DNA of 51,472 nucleotides from assembly GCF_018861025.1 (NCBI RefSeq), contig NZ_JAHKQH010000028.1:1-51472 (forward strand), given 5' to 3'. Positions 7,735-16,064 of the stretch are shown one piece after another; positions within the stretch are counted from its first letter, which is position 1, and every line of letters starts with the position of its first letter. The DNA comes from Psychrosphaera sp. B3R10. Its GTDB lineage: Bacteria > Pseudomonadota > Gammaproteobacteria > Enterobacterales > Alteromonadaceae. The translations under genes were made by a program, and so were the position numbers. The notes beneath the pieces are model-generated. The model saw only the letters and a program-made list of their open reading frames with translations, made no database searches and had not been told where the DNA came from.

Positions 7735-8106
7735 TTACGATTGTTTAAATTTCTTTAGTAAACTTTTACCGTAATCAATCGCCTTGCGCTCAATTTTAGT
7801 TAGTGGGTCAGCTTGTTCTTTTTTCGGCGTTTGAAAAATTGATTTAGCAAACCTAATGGCTTCTTTTTCAAATGTGTTTAGTTTTACCGGCCCCGATGTT
7901 TCTGAATTTTTTGTCGTGTCCATCTTTTGCTCCTGAATTAAGCCTGTAATTGACGTTTCAAAAACAGCAGCAAGACACTTTAAAGATTCCGCACCGACAC
8001 TTTTTCCACTCTCGACTCGTTGAATAGTCCGAGCGCTTAAACCTGAATGAAGGGCTAGTTCTTCTTGAGTCCACCCTTTTCCCAATCGACGCTGTTGAAT
8101 ACTCAT
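7735..8106 (-). CDS. XRE-family DNA-binding regulator
   Basis: From the ATG at 8106 the protein is 123 residues. That ATG is preceded by AAGGGAAACGG, a good ribosome binding site; the frame is open further upstream but lacks one. Residues 1-55 form a Cro/CI-type helix-turn-helix (GWTQEELALHSGLSARTIQRVESG). The Lys-rich remainder has no recognised domain, but its two halves each contain a similar AI(R/D)xxKSxxxxxK segment. The inverted and direct CGACAAAA copies just upstream may be its own operator. Targets are unknown. Confidence 0.75.
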   Translation of the reverse strand: MSIQQRRLGKGWTQEELALHSGLSARTIQRVESGKSVGAESLKCLAAVFETSITGLIQEQKMDTTKNSETSGPVKLNTFEKEAIRFAKSIFQTPKKEQADPLTKIERKAIDYGKSLLKKFKQS

Positions 8107-8163
8107 CCGTTTCCCTTGTGCTGTTTGATGTCTATTTATGACAGTCTTTGAGGTGATTAAACA

Positions 8164-8200
8164 CGACAAAACGGCGACAAAAGCTGTTTTGTCGACGACA
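8164..8200. promoter_or_regulatory. CGACAAAA repeat cluster upstream of XRE gene
   Basis: CGACAAAAC at 8164-8172 and GTTTTGTCG at 8186-8194 are perfect inverted copies. A further direct CGACAAAA lies at 8175-8182 and a partial CGACAA at 8194-8199. The position, 58-95 bp before the XRE start, suits an autoregulatory operator. Confidence 0.45.
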
Positions 8201-8246
8201 ACCGGACATTAAATTCGATAAACGCCGCTAACAATTGCGCTGTTGA

Positions 8247-9008
8247 TTATTCAACCTTAAAACTAACAGATACTTTGGCTTTGTATTTCAGCTCTTCAAA
8301 TGAGGCTTTAGACATGGGATTTATGTCTGACGAATAATTGCTTTTTTCTTTTGAACGTCGATACGCCATTACTTCGATAACTTCTATATCGTGTTCAGGG
8401 TTTGCATTGTTGTCACTAAAGCTAATGGGGACCAACTTAATACCAAGTTGTTCTGAATAAAATTGTTTTTCTTTCAATACATTGTCTAAAGCCTGAGCTT
8501 TTACTTTTTCAATGTACTCTGCTTTTTTTGAATGTTCGTATTCTGTTTTTAACAGCGTCACTTCACGATTTTGATCAACCACTTTTGCTATGCTTTCCAT
8601 AGCGCTTTCTGAGTTGATCCGAATGGCAATAACGTTGCTCACTTTATAACTGTCAGGTTTATCCCCAAACCAGCCATAATCTGGTGACGTTGAAAATTTA
8701 GAATTATTAATATTTTTCAATTCAATGCCGGCATTAGTAAGCACCGATGAAATTTTTGCTCTTAATTTAGAATTTTTGTTTAAGGCTACAGATAATTTAT
8801 CATCTTCCGTTGTCGCCACTAAGCTGATAATTGCAATGTCCTTAAACACAACTTCTTCGGCGGTTCTTGTTATCGTAATGATATTTTCACTAGGATGAAG
8901 AAATCGCTTTAATTCATCGGGGCTGCCTTTCAGTTCAGGTGCAGACAATGCATTAAAAGAAAAAATAGCTGCGAGTATTAATATTGATTTGTTCAAATTC
9001 AACTCCAT
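8247..9008 (-). CDS. Periplasmic SIMPL (DUF541) domain protein
   Basis: A 253-residue protein with an N-terminal signal peptide (about residues 1-22, ending in NALSA). The remainder fits the SIMPL/DUF541 family, with a central segment LDNVLKEKQFYSEQLGIKLVPISFSD and a C-terminal KAKVSVSFKVE strand. Family members are periplasmic or outer-membrane-associated and mostly uncharacterised; some influence stress survival. An alternative TTG start six codons in has GGAG properly spaced upstream and would still keep the signal peptide. It lies 74 bp after the hybrid histidine kinase on the same strand and may be cotranscribed. Confidence 0.62.
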   Translation of the reverse strand: MELNLNKSILILAAIFSFNALSAPELKGSPDELKRFLHPSENIITITRTAEEVVFKDIAIISLVATTEDDKLSVALNKNSKLRAKISSVLTNAGIELKNINNSKFSTSPDYGWFGDKPDSYKVSNVIAIRINSESAMESIAKVVDQNREVTLLKTEYEHSKKAEYIEKVKAQALDNVLKEKQFYSEQLGIKLVPISFSDNNANPEHDIEVIEVMAYRRSKEKSNYSSDINPMSKASFEELKYKAKVSVSFKVE

Positions 9009-9082
9009 TGTTTATGAATAAATTAATGCAATTGCTTATCAAAGCGCATTGCTTAGGTAACCATCTCCATTAAAAAAATAGC

Positions 9083-11899
9083 CTACAAAACTTGTTGAAT
9101 TGTTGATTTCAATTTTTCTGTATCTATTGGTTTAGCGATAAAACCGTTCATGCCCGCTGCCAAACATTTCTCTTCATCACCTTTCATTGCATTGGCGGTT
9201 AACGCAATAATTGGAATGTTTTTGTTTTCTGGGCAGACTTCACCAATTCTAATAATTTGTGTTGCTTCTAGCCCATCCATTTCAGGCATTTGACAATCCA
9301 TTAGCACCAAATCAACACGTCGTAAATCTTTTAGGGCGTCTAATGCCTCAAGTCCATTGTTAGCAACGGTTACAATACAACCAAGGTTGGTCAACAGATT
9401 TTGCGCAACGAGCTGATTAATCTTGTTATCTTCAACTAAGAGGATGTTTAACCCTGAGAGTTCAATATCCGAACTTTGAACTTTAATCGGTGCAGCTTTG
9501 ATTTTCTCTTTACCAACTGGGAATACAAAAGAGGCGACAAAGTTGCTGCCCTCTCCAACAGTGCTCGTCACTTTGAGATCACCTCCCATTAGCCCGCACA
9601 ACTGTTTAGATATGGATAATCCCAATCCAGTTCCACCGTACTTTCGTGTTGTCGATTCATCTGCTTGAGTAAAGGCACTGAATAATGAGGCAATTTTTCT
9701 GTCGTCGATACCTATTCCAGTATCTAATACTGATAATTCAACTTTTCGAACTTGGCCTGTCAACTCAGTTTTTAAACTAATTCGGATTTCACCTTGGCTT
9801 GTAAATTTAATCGCGTTTGAAAGCAAATTAGTAAGTACCTGCCTAACTCGCATTGGGTCACCTACGCTCCATAACGGATCAGCTTGATCAAAATCAAGAA
9901 CCAATTCAACACCATTACCTTCCAACAAGTATTTTTGCGTAGAAGCAACTTCTGCAACGAGCGCACTTAGCGCAAAATCCATTTTTTCAAACGAGACTTT
10001 CCCAGCATCAAGTTTCGATAAATCTAAAATATCGTTGATTAAACTTAAAAGCGCTTTAGCACTGGTTTGGGCTATATCGACTTTATGTTTTTGCCCTTCA
10101 TCAAGATCGGTAAACGTCAGCAATTCCAACATCCCCAATACGCCGTTCATTGGCGTTCGGATTTCATGACTCATATTGGCCAAGAACTTTGATTTTGCCT
10201 TATTTGCGTGATTCGCCTCATAGAGCGCAATTTCTAATTCATGGGTTTTATCTGCGACTATTTTTGTTAAGTTTTTATTCAAAACAGCCAACTGCTGATT
10301 CGCCGACTGAGTTTCGAGTGTCGCCAATCGGACTTTATTTAAGGTGTCCCCTAACGTTTCTGAAAAACGCTGAATAATTGGGATCATCTGATTAAATTCG
10401 GTAATAAAAGACGATTTAATATCAAGTTTCATCTGTTCAAAATTTTTGTTTTCTGAGGCACTAGCCACTGTCTTGGTCAATTCCATTATTGGTCTACTGA
10501 CTTTTCTGGCCACTGTTAACATGATGAAATATAACGCAATGATAAATATTCCTAAGATCGAAAGTGACCCAACAGCCATCTTAGAAATATGTTGTTCGTA
10601 GAGGTTTCGAGGTAATAGCACCATAATTTGCCACCCCGTATCTTCAACGGTTGAACTCTCAACTATAAGGTAATCGCCGAGTTCATCTTTGAAGTAATAA
10701 TTTTTTGGATCGGCAATGTGCTTAAACATTAACGAATTAGACATGTCCTGTAACAACTCAAGTTGCAAAGGACTGGAACTGAAAACCACTTTATTTTTGT
10801 CATCTAGTACAATCATTGTTTGGCTTTCGTCGATGCGTCGACGGTCAAAGTCAGCAAAAATTGACAGATCTAACGATGCCTCATAGATCCCAGCAAAGCT
10901 GTCGTTTTTGATAATCGGCACCGACAGAGCGACAATCGTATCGTTCCCAAAACCCGTGCCGATAAATACGTCTGAAATAACTGGCCTAGATTGTAATTTT
11001 GCATCGATAAAATAATCTCTGTGGCTAACATTTGTATTCTGCCCGACACCATCCATTAAATAGGAGGGATAAGCCGCGATAATGTTGCCTAATTTATCCG
11101 TCGCTAACATCGTTAAAAAATCAGGATGTTGCTCTGCGACTATTTGCAGTCGACTGTTTTGTACGTCGGTAGAATTGTCGTCATGGGTTTTTGCTAAAAT
11201 TTGCAAACTACGCTTGCCGCTGGAAAAGTATCTTCTCACCTGCGCTGCAACATGCTCAGATTCTAACGAGAGTTGTGTTTGCAATTCGCTTAATTTTTCA
11301 TTTTGAGTTTGATTTAGCCAAAAATAAGCATTTGCAAATACAGCAAAAGTAACCGAATAAATAACGCTTAAAGAAATGAACGAGCTTAAACGTAAAGGTC
11401 GTAATACTCGACCTTTTATCCAAATACTTAAACCATGGGCTAACGCAAAACCAATAAGTAAGTTTATGACGCCGTTTACAACGAACTTGATGACAATTGC
11501 GACCTTAGTAATGTAAAGATAATCTGTGAAACTAAAAAACAAAAATGCGACGGTCGCTGCCCCAAATGTAACCCAGTAAATCCCGCCCCAAGTGAGTGGA
11601 GACTTAGACTTACGAACGCAGTAATAGACAACTAATACTTCAAATAAAAATGGCGGGACAACCAAAAAATGTCCCCAATTGAGGTAAGTCACACAGGAGG
11701 CAATTACGGATGTGATAATTCCAATTACGCCGCCAAATACTATAGTCAACGCCACCGCAATGACGTTTCCAAAGATCAGTGACGCACCAGAAAACAATGG
11801 TAAAGGGAAGTAATTAGCGAGTGCGGCGAAAATTATTAGGCTCACTATAAGGAGTTTTTTTAACGCCGAGAGATTTCCAAATTTTATAGTTTCTAACAC
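9083..11899 (-). CDS. Hybrid sensor histidine kinase with receiver domain
   Basis: A 938-residue membrane protein. Residues 1-170 hold several transmembrane helices of MASE-like type. A helix near 178-197 is followed by a large extracytoplasmic sensor of dCache layout (about 200-440, with SHRDYFIDA and FAGIYEASLDLS), then a helix near 447-467 and a linker. The HisKA domain has SHEIRTPMNGVLGM with H578. The HATPase domain follows (DTGIGI, GTGLGLSI), and a C-terminal receiver contains LLVEDNKINQ and the phosphoacceptor D868 in LMDCQMPEMDG. There is no HPt domain and no adjacent response regulator, so the output partner lies elsewhere. The start is GTG at 11899. The ligand is unknown. Confidence 0.88.
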   Translation of the reverse strand: MLETIKFGNLSALKKLLIVSLIIFAALANYFPLPLFSGASLIFGNVIAVALTIVFGGVIGIITSVIASCVTYLNWGHFLVVPPFLFEVLVVYYCVRKSKSPLTWGGIYWVTFGAATVAFLFFSFTDYLYITKVAIVIKFVVNGVINLLIGFALAHGLSIWIKGRVLRPLRLSSFISLSVIYSVTFAVFANAYFWLNQTQNEKLSELQTQLSLESEHVAAQVRRYFSSGKRSLQILAKTHDDNSTDVQNSRLQIVAEQHPDFLTMLATDKLGNIIAAYPSYLMDGVGQNTNVSHRDYFIDAKLQSRPVISDVFIGTGFGNDTIVALSVPIIKNDSFAGIYEASLDLSIFADFDRRRIDESQTMIVLDDKNKVVFSSSPLQLELLQDMSNSLMFKHIADPKNYYFKDELGDYLIVESSTVEDTGWQIMVLLPRNLYEQHISKMAVGSLSILGIFIIALYFIMLTVARKVSRPIMELTKTVASASENKNFEQMKLDIKSSFITEFNQMIPIIQRFSETLGDTLNKVRLATLETQSANQQLAVLNKNLTKIVADKTHELEIALYEANHANKAKSKFLANMSHEIRTPMNGVLGMLELLTFTDLDEGQKHKVDIAQTSAKALLSLINDILDLSKLDAGKVSFEKMDFALSALVAEVASTQKYLLEGNGVELVLDFDQADPLWSVGDPMRVRQVLTNLLSNAIKFTSQGEIRISLKTELTGQVRKVELSVLDTGIGIDDRKIASLFSAFTQADESTTRKYGGTGLGLSISKQLCGLMGGDLKVTSTVGEGSNFVASFVFPVGKEKIKAAPIKVQSSDIELSGLNILLVEDNKINQLVAQNLLTNLGCIVTVANNGLEALDALKDLRRVDLVLMDCQMPEMDGLEATQIIRIGEVCPENKNIPIIALTANAMKGDEEKCLAAGMNGFIAKPIDTEKLKSTIQQVL

Positions 11900-12214
11900 A
11901 AATAAAATACAACCTTTGCAAAGTTACTCTACACCATAACCATTATTACTTTACTCGACAAATTTAATTGCCAATTTTTGCCTAATAAATTTCACGACAA
12001 AAGGCAAATTAGTTGAATTTATTATGACTACAAGCAACTTAACAAATTGATTTGTGCAGTTGAGAGTAATTGACTCTTTGTGTTTACGTTTAGTTCGATA
12101 TTGTAGTTAAGTAATATCTAAGAAAAACACGATTTAAGTATTATTAGAGAGTTATTAGAAACGGCTGGTAAACTGTCACAATAATGTAAAAGGCTCTAGG
12201 TAAACTCTGTTGTT
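11900..12214. other. Divergent intergenic region, kinase / flippase
   Basis: This 315-bp AT-rich gap lies between divergent genes. A short hairpin AGAGT-AATTG-ACTCT lies at 12063-12077, and a Pho-box-like sequence at 12173-12190 is listed separately. No gene was recognised. Confidence 0.45.
12173..12190 (+). promoter_or_regulatory. Pho-box-like sequence upstream of the flippase gene
   Basis: CTGTCAC-AATA-ATGTAAA matches 12 of 18 positions of the E. coli Pho box CTGTCATAAATCTGTCAT. It is followed about ten bases later by TAAACT as a possible -10 element. That would place the start of transcription almost at the ATG (12215), so the assignment is tentative. Confidence 0.35.
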
Positions 12215-13135
12215 ATGAAAAAAATATTCTTTTACCTAGCCTCTTTTCTAATTTTTATTGCCACTATATATATCACTGAAAAAAATATTGGCTGGCGAAC
12301 AATTATTGTCAGTTTAGCGGATATCCCGTTACAAACTCTTAGTGGGTTAGTTGCCTTGAGCATTCTCAACTACGTTTTAAGAATGTGGCGAATTCGTTGG
12401 AGTTTACAACTGCCTAGCAACGCGTCCGTCACTGTTTTTTACATCACCACTAGCCATAATTTATGGAACATATTGATGCCGATGCGTCTAGGAGAAGCAA
12501 GCTTTCCACTGTTAATAAAACAACATTTTGCAATCGATTACGTCACATCAAGCAGTCATTTACTGTTGTTTAGGCTACTCGATCTCGCTGTTTTATTGAG
12601 TATATTTGTCCTGACGCTTTGTTTAGTCACAGTGCCTATGATGTTTATTCCTTGCTTAGTGGTCATTACCCTCATGTTCTGGGCAGCACCGTATTTACTC
12701 TCTTTAATTTCCATTACATTAAAAAAAACTCGATTTTCAGTTGGCCAAAGAGTTGCTTTAGCCCTAGAACAACTGAGTGATAACCAACATCAGCTCGCCT
12801 TAATTTCCATTACAACATGGGGCATTTGGGCACTTAAACTGCTGGCCTTTGTGTTGTTTTGTATATTCGCCAGTGGTTTACCTGCTTTTGATGCACTGAT
12901 GAGTATCATTATTGCCGACCTATCTTCCATTTTGCCGATACATGGGTTTGCTGGCACCGGCACCTTTGAGGGGGCTTTTGTATTGGGTGGGTTGCAAACT
13001 GGAGCGACGACTGACGCATTATTGCAGGCCGCTGTTCAGTTACACCTTTATCTAATCTTTGTGGCAACCTTAGCAACATTCATTGGTTATTGCTTACATC
13101 TAATAGTGCCTACGACATTAAAAACGGCCAAATAA
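12215..13135 (+). CDS. Flippase-like / lysylphosphatidylglycerol synthase TM family protein
   Basis: A 306-residue polytopic membrane protein of the AglD/YbhN/MprF-like flippase superfamily. It has a first helix at about residues 4-21, the conserved NILMPMRLGEASFPLL region near residues 90-108, and the late HGFAGTGTFEGAF loop near 245. Members are linked to moving lipids or lipid-linked sugars, or to cell-envelope modification. It lies directly before a GT2 / ArnT-like / PAP2 gene set, which suggests a role in moving a polyprenyl-linked sugar or lipid. The gap to the GT2 gene holds a PhoB-like array, so it may be separately transcribed. Confidence 0.75.
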   Translation: MKKIFFYLASFLIFIATIYITEKNIGWRTIIVSLADIPLQTLSGLVALSILNYVLRMWRIRWSLQLPSNASVTVFYITTSHNLWNILMPMRLGEASFPLLIKQHFAIDYVTSSSHLLLFRLLDLAVLLSIFVLTLCLVTVPMMFIPCLVVITLMFWAAPYLLSLISITLKKTRFSVGQRVALALEQLSDNQHQLALISITTWGIWALKLLAFVLFCIFASGLPAFDALMSIIIADLSSILPIHGFAGTGTFEGAFVLGGLQTGATTDALLQAAVQLHLYLIFVATLATFIGYCLHLIVPTTLKTAK

Positions 13136-13169
13136 AAACCGAAGGTTTAAGATTCCAACGCAGCTCTTA

Positions 13170-13242
13170 ATGTCACCAAATTGTCATTTGAGGTTCAACT
13201 GTTGTTAACTTCCCGTTCAACTTAATGTCACGTTAATTTCAT
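13170..13242 (+). promoter_or_regulatory. Seven-unit PhoB-like (Pho box) array
   Basis: Seven TGTCA-like units start exactly every 11 bp: TGTCA 13171, TGTCA 13182, GTTCA 13193, GTTAA 13204, GTTCA 13215, TGTCA 13226 and TTTCA 13237. The first pair matches the E. coli 18-bp Pho box at 13 positions. The 11-bp period is the known spacing of PhoB half-sites. AAATAA (13254-13259) lies where a -10 element should be relative to the last unit. This supports phosphate-starvation control of the GT2-ArnT-PAP2 operon and argues against a TTG start at 13247. Confidence 0.72.
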
Positions 13243-13279
13243 AGATTTGTTGCAAATAACAGCAGTCAACGGAATTAAC

Positions 13280-14395
13280 ATGACCTCTCATGCCACCAAT
13301 GCTCAACCAACGACACGCTCGAACTCGAGTTCACATGTGTCTCCAACATCTAAAATAAACCTGTCGCTTGTTGTGCCATTGTATAAAGAGCAGGACAACA
13401 TCCATCCCCTATTTACTCGGATCCAAAATGCACTGGGCCCAACACAGTTTAACTGGGAAGTTATTTGCGTCGACGATGGCAGCCCAGATGCAACACTCAG
13501 TGAATTACACAGCGCAAATAAGCAGTTTGGTGAACATTTTAGAATAGTGGAATTGCAACGAAATTTTGGCCAAACCGCTGCTATGCAAGCGGGTATCGAC
13601 GTGGCTCGTGGCGACATCATCGTAACCATGGATGGCGACCTTCAAAACGATCCTGCTGATATTCCGCGCATGGTAAGTGAGTTACAAGAACGTAATTTAG
13701 ATATGTTGCAAGGCTGGCGTAAAGCCAGAAAAGACAATTGGTTACTGCGAAAACTACCTTCAAAAATAGCCAATAAACTTATCGCTAAGATCACCGGCGT
13801 TAAACTCAAAGATTATGGCTGTAGCCTTAAAGTCTATCGTGCGGGTGTGATTAAACAGATTAGATTATTTGGCGAAATGCATCGTTTTATTCCGGCCTGG
13901 GTTGCGTCGGTGACAAAACCTTCGCGCATTGGGGAAACTCAAGTGACTCATCATAGTCGTCAATTTGGTGAATCAAAATATGGGTTATCTCGAACATTTA
14001 GAGTATTACTCGACCTATTATCCGTGTCATTTTTTATTAAATTTGCAGCACGTCCCGGTCACTTTTTTGGCTATGTAGGCCTGACATTGCTTACCATTGG
14101 TGGGCTAATCATGAGTTATCTCGCCGGTCTAAAATTTATATTAGGCGAAGACATCGGCGGTCGCCCAATGTTTTTCATCGGGATCCTCTTCTTAATAGCA
14201 GCGCTACAGATGTTAACAACAGGCGTATTAGCCGAAATCATGTCTCGCGTTTTATTCCAATCGACCAATACTAAAGGGTACAGCATTAGAAACTCAGTAG
14301 TCGTGCCGGCGGATGCATGCTGGTCAGCACCGAGCCACAGCCAACTCGATACATCGACGAACAGCTCAAATGAAGTAAAAACAGGCACATGTTAA
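13280..14395 (+). CDS. Polyprenyl-phosphate glycosyltransferase, GT2 family (ArnC/DPM1-like)
   Basis: From the ATG at 13280 (GGA upstream) the protein is 371 residues. A GT-A fold spans about 25-240, with VVPLYKEQDNI, CVDDGSPDAT and the metal-binding DGDLQNDP. QLFGEMHRF-like LFGEMHRFIPAW and SKYGLSRTFRVLLDLL are typical of ArnC/GtrB-type enzymes. Two C-terminal transmembrane helices follow at about 260-330. Such enzymes transfer a nucleotide sugar to undecaprenyl phosphate at the inner membrane. The overlapping ArnT-like gene would then use the product. The donor sugar cannot be predicted. The tail of about 35 residues is low-complexity and Ser/Thr rich. Confidence 0.88.
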   Translation: MTSHATNAQPTTRSNSSSHVSPTSKINLSLVVPLYKEQDNIHPLFTRIQNALGPTQFNWEVICVDDGSPDATLSELHSANKQFGEHFRIVELQRNFGQTAAMQAGIDVARGDIIVTMDGDLQNDPADIPRMVSELQERNLDMLQGWRKARKDNWLLRKLPSKIANKLIAKITGVKLKDYGCSLKVYRAGVIKQIRLFGEMHRFIPAWVASVTKPSRIGETQVTHHSRQFGESKYGLSRTFRVLLDLLSVSFFIKFAARPGHFFGYVGLTLLTIGGLIMSYLAGLKFILGEDIGGRPMFFIGILFLIAALQMLTTGVLAEIMSRVLFQSTNTKGYSIRNSVVVPADACWSAPSHSQLDTSTNSSNEVKTGTC

Positions 14396-16062
14396 CTATG
14401 TTCAAAGTTAAATGTGACCTCGTTCAAAACCCGATATTTTTGCTACTCGTGGTATTTATTGCGTTTTTTCTCAACCTTGGTGGGGTGCCGTTATTTGACC
14501 TTGATGAAGGCGCGTTTGCCGAAGCAACACGGGAAATGCTGGTAACAAGCAATTTTTCTGCGACGTATTTAGACGGACAACCACGGTACGATAAACCAAT
14601 ATTCAGTTACTGGATGCAGGCGATATCAATATCCATCTTTGGCTTAAATGAATGGGCCGTTAGATTGCCTTCAGCTTTGGCAGGTTCTTTATGGCTGCTG
14701 GCTGGATATCGCTTTGCAAAAGAGCAATGGGATGAATCGAGTGCACGCTATTTTGTCGCCGCGATGAGTTTAATATTGTGGGTAATGATCATTGCAAGAG
14801 CAGGCACAGCTGACGCTTGGCTAAATCTTTTTGTGTCACTTACCCTATTTAATATGTGGCGATTTAGCCAAAACCCTAGTCGTATTTTATTACTTTCTGT
14901 TTATTTTTGGATGGCGTTAGGATTATTAACAAAAGGCCCTGTCGCGGTACTCATTCCTTTGTTAACTGGTGTAATAGCTTTTGCCTTACAGGGAAAGTTG
15001 ACTTTATTTTTTCGTGCTTTGGTTAACCCATTGGGTTGGATCGTATTGCTAGTTGTGGTGAGTCCTTGGTTAATTATGGTTTATCAAGAGCAAGGACTGG
15101 GCTTTTTCCATGGTTTTATTTTTGAGCACAACCTCAATCGATTTAGCCAAACCAAAGAACAGCATGGCGGCCAACTATATTACTATCTTATCTTGTTGCC
15201 TGTTATTTTATTGCCGTTTTCCAGCGCCCTATTTGCGCTATTTTATCGAATTAAAACGTACTGGAAAAAGCCATTAGAACAATTTTTGCTGATCTGGTTT
15301 TTAGTCGTTTTGACCCTTGTTTCGCTGTCAAAAACTCAGCTTCCCCATTATGTGTTGTATGGTTTACCAGGGATTGTTTTAATTATCGCTCACCATCGTA
15401 CCGAGCTGTTACGTCACATAGCGGGATTGGCGTTCCCTTTAATATTTATTTTTATATGTGCGATATTGCCACTACTGTTTCCGTATTTTGTCACTGACAA
15501 TTTGTCTTACGACATGGCGCTACTAAAACAGTACGACCAGTTTTTTAATGTTCGATATTTAGTATGCAGCGGTATTTTGCTTGGCCTCGCATTATCTTTA
15601 ACGTTTTTAATTAAAGATACGATGGCAAATCGAACCATCTATGTTGGTGTTATTCAATCTATTTTTGTTTTCACCCTACTGATCGAAGCCATTGCCGGTT
15701 TGCAGCAACTTCCAGTTTATAACGCTGCGTTACATAAAAACCCTCAAAACAAACCCATAATTGCGTATCAAATAAGAATGCCGAGTTTTAGTGTTTATCG
15801 AGAGCAAGTCACTCCGACTCGCTCACCACAAATTGGCGATCGGGTGTTTACTAAAATAGACAAAATTGCCGAGCTTAAACTCGCCATAGCCGATTTAACT
15901 CCTGTCGCTGAGCTTCAGGTTGTTTTTAAGCAAGGCGGTATTGTTTTAGTTGATATTAACTTTGCTCAGTCAGCTTTTAGGATGTCGACATCAGCCGTAC
16001 CGACAACTCTGTTTTCCACATTTAAGTCCCGACAACCATTGCCACTCAGCGATAAGAAGTAA
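14389..16062 (+). CDS. ArnT-like glycosyltransferase (GT39/GT83 superfamily)
   Basis: A 557-residue integral membrane protein. Near the N-terminus it has DLDEGAFAEATREML, the periplasmic-loop acidic motif of ArnT/PMT enzymes, and YDKPIFSYW. About 10-12 hydrophobic segments follow, with a soluble C-terminal part from about residue 440. ArnT-type enzymes move a sugar from undecaprenyl phosphate to lipid A or another periplasmic acceptor. The start overlaps the GT2 stop by seven bases; a second ATG three codons in (14398) is equally possible. No arnA, arnB or arnD homologue is nearby, so the sugar need not be aminoarabinose. Confidence 0.85.
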   Translation: MLTMFKVKCDLVQNPIFLLLVVFIAFFLNLGGVPLFDLDEGAFAEATREMLVTSNFSATYLDGQPRYDKPIFSYWMQAISISIFGLNEWAVRLPSALAGSLWLLAGYRFAKEQWDESSARYFVAAMSLILWVMIIARAGTADAWLNLFVSLTLFNMWRFSQNPSRILLLSVYFWMALGLLTKGPVAVLIPLLTGVIAFALQGKLTLFFRALVNPLGWIVLLVVVSPWLIMVYQEQGLGFFHGFIFEHNLNRFSQTKEQHGGQLYYYLILLPVILLPFSSALFALFYRIKTYWKKPLEQFLLIWFLVVLTLVSLSKTQLPHYVLYGLPGIVLIIAHHRTELLRHIAGLAFPLIFIFICAILPLLFPYFVTDNLSYDMALLKQYDQFFNVRYLVCSGILLGLALSLTFLIKDTMANRTIYVGVIQSIFVFTLLIEAIAGLQQLPVYNAALHKNPQNKPIIAYQIRMPSFSVYREQVTPTRSPQIGDRVFTKIDKIAELKLAIADLTPVAELQVVFKQGGIVLVDINFAQSAFRMSTSAVPTTLFSTFKSRQPLPLSDKK

Positions 16063-16064
16063 TC

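Noticed and set aside
13247-13279. A TTG start for the GT2 gene at 13247
   Set aside because: It lies inside the likely promoter region just after the Pho array. The ATG at 13280 has a GGA upstream and matches the family better.
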